From Drosophila pseudoobscura (Eukaryota; Arthropoda; Insecta; Diptera; Drosophilidae), in contig NC_046679.1 in assembly GCF_009870125.1 (NCBI RefSeq), forward strand, positions 19,344,001-19,408,000: DNA of 64,000 nt, in the 5' to 3' direction. The translations under genes were made by a program, and so were the position numbers. Positions 59,546 to 64,000 of the stretch are shown piece after piece (the first letter of the stretch is position 1; every line of letters begins with the position of its first letter). The notes beneath the pieces were generated by a model. It worked only from the letters and a program-made list of their open reading frames with translations. It did no database searches and was not told the origin of the DNA.

Positions 59546-61193
59546 ATGTGCATCACCAACAGCAGCAGACCCAGCAGCGGGAGGAGCTGCAGAGCCATTT
59601 CACCCATCTGCCATGGTTTCCTATTCGCTTGGGCGCTGATTCTGCCATGTCTCGATGCCGCCCACGGAGATGAATTGAAAGCCAGTGCATCCGTGGAGCA
59701 CGCACCAGCAGCCATCCCATCACTCGGCCTAGACAATGCAGACAGCAGCCTGGAGCAGCTCATCGAGTTGAAGCTGAACGAGTCGTCCAGAAGAGCCACG
59801 CAGTCGAATGAGCTGTTGTCCAGGAAACGGCGCTATTTGGTATTTCCGGAGGGCAGCTCCTTTCAGATGGGTAAGCGAGCACCAGCCAGCACTCAGCTAT
59901 CATAAGCGATGCAAATTACACGCCTCACTTGCCTCTACCCCTGCCTCTGTCGTGTCTCCCCTTCCGTTCTGTGTTCAGTGTACGATGAGATTGTGGGCGT
60001 TGTGGACCACACCAACTATCTGATTCTCGGCATTACTGTGGCCTTAGCCTGGGAGTTGCCGAGCAAGCCGCCCAGCGAGGAACTGGATGATCTGCTGACC
60101 AAACTGGAAGACGGTACCCTGGATATCAGTCGCAACGACACCGTTTCAAACATAACCTATGTGGACGATGCTACGGAAACAACCACCAAGGCGACGTACT
60201 ACAAACCTAACTATATCAGCATAAGCTCTGGCTCTGTGTCTGGCTCTGGAAGTGGCAGCAATTCTTACTACAGCTCATCGCCAGTCTTTCATACCCCCAT
60301 GCATCCGTCCCATCAATATGCGGACAGTTATTACAGCCGCCCCAAGGGTGGCAGGCGGAAGGACAACCACTACTACTACTACAACAACCGGCCTGGGGCT
60401 AGCTCCAGCAATCCGTTCTCCAAGTGGTCAAGACCCTACTCGCCAGCCCAGAACTCCCGCTATCCCTACTGGGCTCTGTCCTCGCGGTAAGTATCCGGGA
60501 AATACATAACTCTCACTTCAGCTCATGCCGCCTTTCTGACAGACTCAAAGATCGCTATTATGGCCAGCAGACACAACAGACGGCACCACCACAGGCCCAG
60601 AGACGACAGGACCCGCCAACGACCACTACTAGACCCACCCGGAAGCCGGCGCCACGTCATCATCACATATATCCGGTTTTTGGCAAGCGCAGTCTGCCGG
60701 ATGCAGCCAATCCCCATCAACGTCAGCGACGCAGTGGAGTGGCAAGTCCCCATGAGGATGGTATTAGCAGGCTGGAACAGCTGCAGATCAAGCACCATCG
60801 AAGAAGTCGACAGTCGCTGTATGAACGCATTGAAAAGTATTTGGATAAGTAAGTAGGTGGGAAACAATAGGATAAGTGTTTCCAACTAAAGTTACCTGCT
60901 CTATCTGGCATATTCTTATGTTCATTCCTCCCCCTAGACGCGGCCACCCTGGCTATCATTGTGTCCTTCGTACCCTTTGCGAAACTGGGCAAAAATCGAA
61001 GCAAGACCAAGAGCCAGGCACCTTTGTGGGCGAACTGATGCGTGCGGTGTTCACCATACCCGAGGCTTTGGACAACGAGCCTGTGGCCTATCGAGACACC
61101 CATTACGATAAGGCCCATGCCTCTAGCGGGGACTGTGCCGCACTGTATCCCGAGTGCAAACAGTCCATGTGGCAGGCCCATTTCATACAATAA
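59546..61193 (+). CDS. DM-9: DM4/12 protein with FGKR site
   Basis: Exons 59546-59870, 59979-60486, 60543-60848, 60938-61193 give 464 residues; introns phase 1, 2, 2. I prefer the Met at 59546 because the hydrophobic signal (FLFAWALILPCLDAAHG) then starts about 23 residues in; the longer start at 59357 would give 527 residues. RKRRYLVFPEGSS is the cleavage motif; DHTNYLILGITVALAWELPS matches DM-8. The insert is rich in Ser, Gly and Tyr (YYYYNNR). Exon 3 carries HHHIYPVFGKR. The terminal domain has YHCVLRTLC and GDCAALYPEC. AATAAA overlaps the stop, and only 36 bp separate it from the DM-10 stop on the other strand. Confidence 0.9.
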
Positions 61194-61194
61194 A
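61189..61194 (+). terminator. Poly(A) signal overlapping DM-9 stop codon
   Basis: CAA TAA A contains AATAAA, with GTGTTCTGTTCC and TTGTGTTTT downstream as plausible GU-rich elements. Confidence 0.5.
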
Positions 61195-61228
61195 ATACCA
61201 TTCCCCAAGTGTTCTGTTCCAATTGTGT

Positions 61229-61234
61229 TTTATT
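61229..61234 (-). terminator. Poly(A) signal overlapping DM-10 stop codon
   Basis: On the minus strand AAA TAA A contains AATAAA. Cleavage would then fall inside the DM-9 3' end, so the two transcripts would overlap tail to tail. Confidence 0.45.
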
Positions 61235-62395
61235 TACCGCCCAGCAGCCAGGCCAGAATGTTGACTTTACACGAATCGCGGAACTGTCGATCGCAATCGT
61301 CCGCCTCCAGGCGCATAGTCCGGCTATAGTCATCCTCCACACCCGATATGGTGGGCAACCTAATGGAAGATGTGTATCTTAGAAAATGGTAAAATATGAG
61401 CAACATTCACTTACGTGAAGATCAGGCGAACAATGTCCTGTATCATAGAATATCCTTGCGGCAAGAGCAAACGCTTACTATCACAAATTGCTCGAAGGAC
61501 ACAGGCCTTGGTATCGATTCCTAGACTGTAAGGATAACCAGAATATCAGAACTATGGGTAGCGATGGTAAAACTAAAACTTACAGTTTACTGAACCCATC
61601 GAAATGCTCGAACAATTGTCGACGATCGCGATGTCCATTATAATGTCGCCAGTCTTCCACATGTTCCAGTTCCGGATAGTGCGTAGGCTTGTGCGGTGCC
61701 ATGTCTGGATCGTAGGGATCTACAAAGTGCTCGGACGCGACTGACCTAACATCTTGATATGGTGTCACCTCGGGATCGTAATACTCCCCATCTACTACCG
61801 ATCTGTGCCATCGTTTCGACCACTGAGGCGACTCCGTTGTCCATTTGCTCCATCTCTCGGGCTGGCTGTACTTTTCATATTTCTGTGCTGCCGGCGACCA
61901 GTTCTCATAGCGTTGTCCGTACTTTGACCATTGTTGCCACCTTCCAGGATCGACATAGGTTGGCCTTGGGGGCCTGACATCGATGCGTAAGTGTAGCCTC
62001 ATCGGTGTGGGTTTTTTCAAAGGCGTAGCCTTGAATCTCCAATTTGTACCCGGTATCCAAACATACGTTGGCTCTGTCGGGGTCTTTGGCTTCTGCGTTG
62101 TTGTCGTCCTGGCTCTGTAACGCTTCGGGTAGACATCCTCCCGTTTTGTGGGCACGGGATAGTAGCAGGCCTGCTCAATGTTCATGGACACACCTTTGGG
62201 AAACGCTGATATCAATCCCTTGCTTAGCTGTCCCGTAAACTTTAAATTGGAGCCCGGGGGAAAGAGTACAAAGCGCTTTCGACGCGAAAAGACGCGTTCA
62301 ACTACATGATTCAGCTCTGTCTGATTTTTCTCAGCCTGGGCTAAGGCCAAGGCGAGCAATTGTATGGTCAAGATGATCACCAGAACGCACCGCAT
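61230..62395 (-). CDS. DM-10: DM4/12 protein with Trp-rich insert
   Basis: Exons 62395-61584, 61525-61415, 61359-61230; introns phase 2 and 2; 350 residues. Signal peptide MRCVLVIILTIQLLALALAQA; SRRKRFVLFPPGS is the processing site. The middle block has CYYPVP and DVYPKRY, shared with DM-11. A linker with tryptophan about every ten residues (RWQQWSKY, NWSP, RWSKWT, QWSKRW) precedes GHRDRRQLFEHF. The terminal domain has KACVLRAIC and DDCDRQFRDSC, ending LAWLLGGK. An initiator-like TCAGTG lies at 62406-62411 (minus strand), implying a leader of only about 14 nt if used. Converges on DM-9. Confidence 0.92.
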
Positions 62396-63000
62396 AGCAG
62401 AACACCACTGATTGAGAGATCGAGATCTGTGGCAGCTTGTGCCGATCAGACTACAATTGATTTGTTAACTAGTAAATGGAAATCAATGAGCTTCTGGGTG
62501 TGAATTGTATAGTAAATACTTGAAAAAGCTTTCGGCTTTGAGTTCACTGGAAGAGTGTAGTAGAAAAAAAAACAAGCAAAGGTATTTTTTTTATTGGGTG
62601 TGTAACATGGGTAAGAAATGGTAGTACCATCTACTTAGATTTCTTTATTTTCTGCCGTGATTTCCATAGATTCTAGTGGAAATTACTAAAGAGGTCACAC
62701 CCTTTATTTTACAAATTTGTCTAATGACATTTACGATTCGATAAATGTATACCAGAGAGTGAAAATATTAAAGTGGTTTCACTTACATGTTCACATTAAT
62801 ATGCAAATACTTTATTTAAATACTTTTTATATTTAAATTAAAAATATTTGACATTTAAATTAAATATATTTAAATGATAAAATAAATGTACATTCAAATA
62901 AAATGTAATCCAAATTTGTTTATTATTTCATTTAAAAACGGAAAATTCAATTTAACTATGGTTTTGCTTCTTTCTCGGAGTGTTCATGGAATGAAATTAT
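62396..63000. other. Intergenic region DM-10 / DM-11
   Basis: Upstream of DM-10 and downstream of DM-11, both on the minus strand. From 62790 to 62945 it is strongly AT-rich with many TTTAAAT words, similar in texture to 58560-58650. No gene. Confidence 0.65.
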
Positions 63001-63005
63001 TTATT
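63000..63005 (-). terminator. Poly(A) signal overlapping DM-11 stop codon
   Basis: On the minus strand GAA TAA A contains AATAAA. Inferred. Confidence 0.42.
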
Positions 63006-64000
63006 CTACTCTACCGCTCAGCAGCCATATCAATAAGTTCATATTACATTTAGTTTTTAGTTCGGAAGCACAGGCATCAGCATCTTGATCCATAAGTCGA
63101 CTATATTCATCCTCCAGACCATCTAGTCGAGGCATACTGAAAACAAACATCCTCGTCAATCATTGTGAGAAGTGAAAGGTTGTTTAAAACTCACGTGAAA
63201 ACCACGCGCAGCATATCCTGCAACATGGAATATCCAGGAGGCAGAAGCAGACGTTTGCTGTCACAGATGGTTCGCAATATGCAGGACTTCATGTCAAGGT
63301 TAAACCTTTAAGAGGGGAAATGTAGTAAGCAAATTAATAGAAATAAAAGCTTAGTGTGTACCCACAAGGAACTCAGTTTGGTGAAGCGATCGAACAGATC
63401 CCTCCGATCTCTGTGACCATTATACTGATACGACTTCCAAGCACGGCTGGGTGTGGCGGGGATCAACTTGGCTCTCCACTGGGGAGCTGGTGTTATCCAC
63501 CTGGATTGATCTTGGCCTTTCCAGGGTCGATTTTGCCACTTTTGTTCTTGCAGCGTGGCATATTCACTCCACTGTTGCCACTTGGCTGGATTGGCATAGC
63601 TTTCATCATCGATTCGATACGTCTTAGGGGGTGATTGTCGCCACTTGGGTTCGGGCAAAGTCTGGGCCTTGAAACGCCAATCAGTACCGGGTATATACAC
63701 ATACGAATCGGGTAGTTTCACTGGTTTCTTCGTTGTCGTTTTCGGCAAATACCGCTTGGGATATATATCATTTACCGATCCTGGCACAGGAAAATATACA
63801 GCTTCCTCCAGCACAAATGTGATGCCACGCGGATAACTTGACAGCAGTCCTGTGGCTAAGTTGCAGGTGAACTTCAAAAATGTACCTGGCGGAAATATAA
63901 CAGCTCTTCTTTTTCGAGTAAACACTCGTTCTACAATAGAATTCAGTTGTGTTTTCTTTTCTTTGGCTAGCCCTTGTCCCAGACTTGGAGGAAATCCAGC
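63001..64000 (-). CDS. DM-11: DM4/12 protein, 5' end outside the window
   Basis: Exons 64000(partial)-63366, 63305-63195, 63136-63001; introns phase 2 and 2; at least 293 residues visible. The frame is open to the window edge; the signal peptide must lie beyond it. RVFTRKRR-AVIFPPG is the processing site. The block YFPVP...DIYPKRY and the GHRDRRDLFDRFTKL segment mark it as the paralogue of DM-10, as does a Trp-rich linker (KWQQWSEY, KWQNRPW, RWITP, QWR). The first visible donor is GTGGGT, chosen because it keeps the conserved phase 2; a competing GTACAC would shift the frame. The terminal domain has KSCILRTIC and DACASELKTKC. AATAAA overlaps the stop. Confidence 0.88.

Overview
The window is eukaryotic nuclear DNA from a fruit fly (Drosophila). 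The evidence is a nicotinic acetylcholine receptor alpha1 subunit that matches the fly protein almost residue for residue, GT-AG introns, fly-type INE-1/DINE-1 repeats, and a cluster of the insect-restricted DM4/12 family. The species is not D. melanogaster itself: residue differences, a lineage-specific transposon and a 1.4 kb minisatellite are present. An obscura-group fly is my guess, not a demonstrated fact.

Left part (1-33.8 kb, + strand) is one gene, nAChRalpha1. Eight coding exons between 3802 and 25585 join into a 571-residue subunit with Cys-loop, vicinal Cys pair and four membrane helices. Positions 1-3783 are upstream non-coding sequence ending in a splice acceptor 18 nt before the ATG, so at least one 5' UTR exon lies outside. 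The third coding intron (12058-19912) hosts an intact 644-codon transposase gene in the same orientation. From 25586 to about 33.8 kb there is continuous A-rich, gene-free DNA that I read as an unusually long 3' UTR.

Right part (34.2-64 kb) is a cluster of eleven small secreted-protein genes of the DM4/12 family (PF07841/SM00718, function unknown), here called DM-1 to DM-11 in map order: DM-1(-), DM-2(-), DM-3(+), DM-4(+), DM-5(+), DM-6(+), DM-7(-), DM-8(+), DM-9(+), DM-10(-), DM-11(-, runs off the window). They share a plan: signal peptide, variable N-part, dibasic cleavage site followed by a Y/F-L-x-F-P-x-G-S-like motif, a middle domain, then a C-x5-C / C-x5-7-C terminal domain, with introns at conserved places and phases. 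Sub-groups are evident: DM-1/3/4, DM-5/6, DM-8/9 and DM-10/11 are close pairs or triplets; DM-2 and DM-7 are divergent.

Main points of interest: (1) DM-3 and DM-5 lack the terminal exon(s) that complete the domain, while the next gene downstream (DM-4, DM-6) offers terminal exons of matching phase, suggesting alternative-promoter genes with shared 3' exons or arrested duplicates; (2) DM-8 and DM-9 both carry a conserved IYPVFGKR sequence that looks like an amidated-peptide processing site; (3) five of the genes have AATAAA formed across the stop codon; (4) two INE-1-like elements in tandem are separated by a 39-bp-unit minisatellite array; (5) the intronic transposase has a predicted spliced 13-codon upstream ORF overlapping its start as ATGA.
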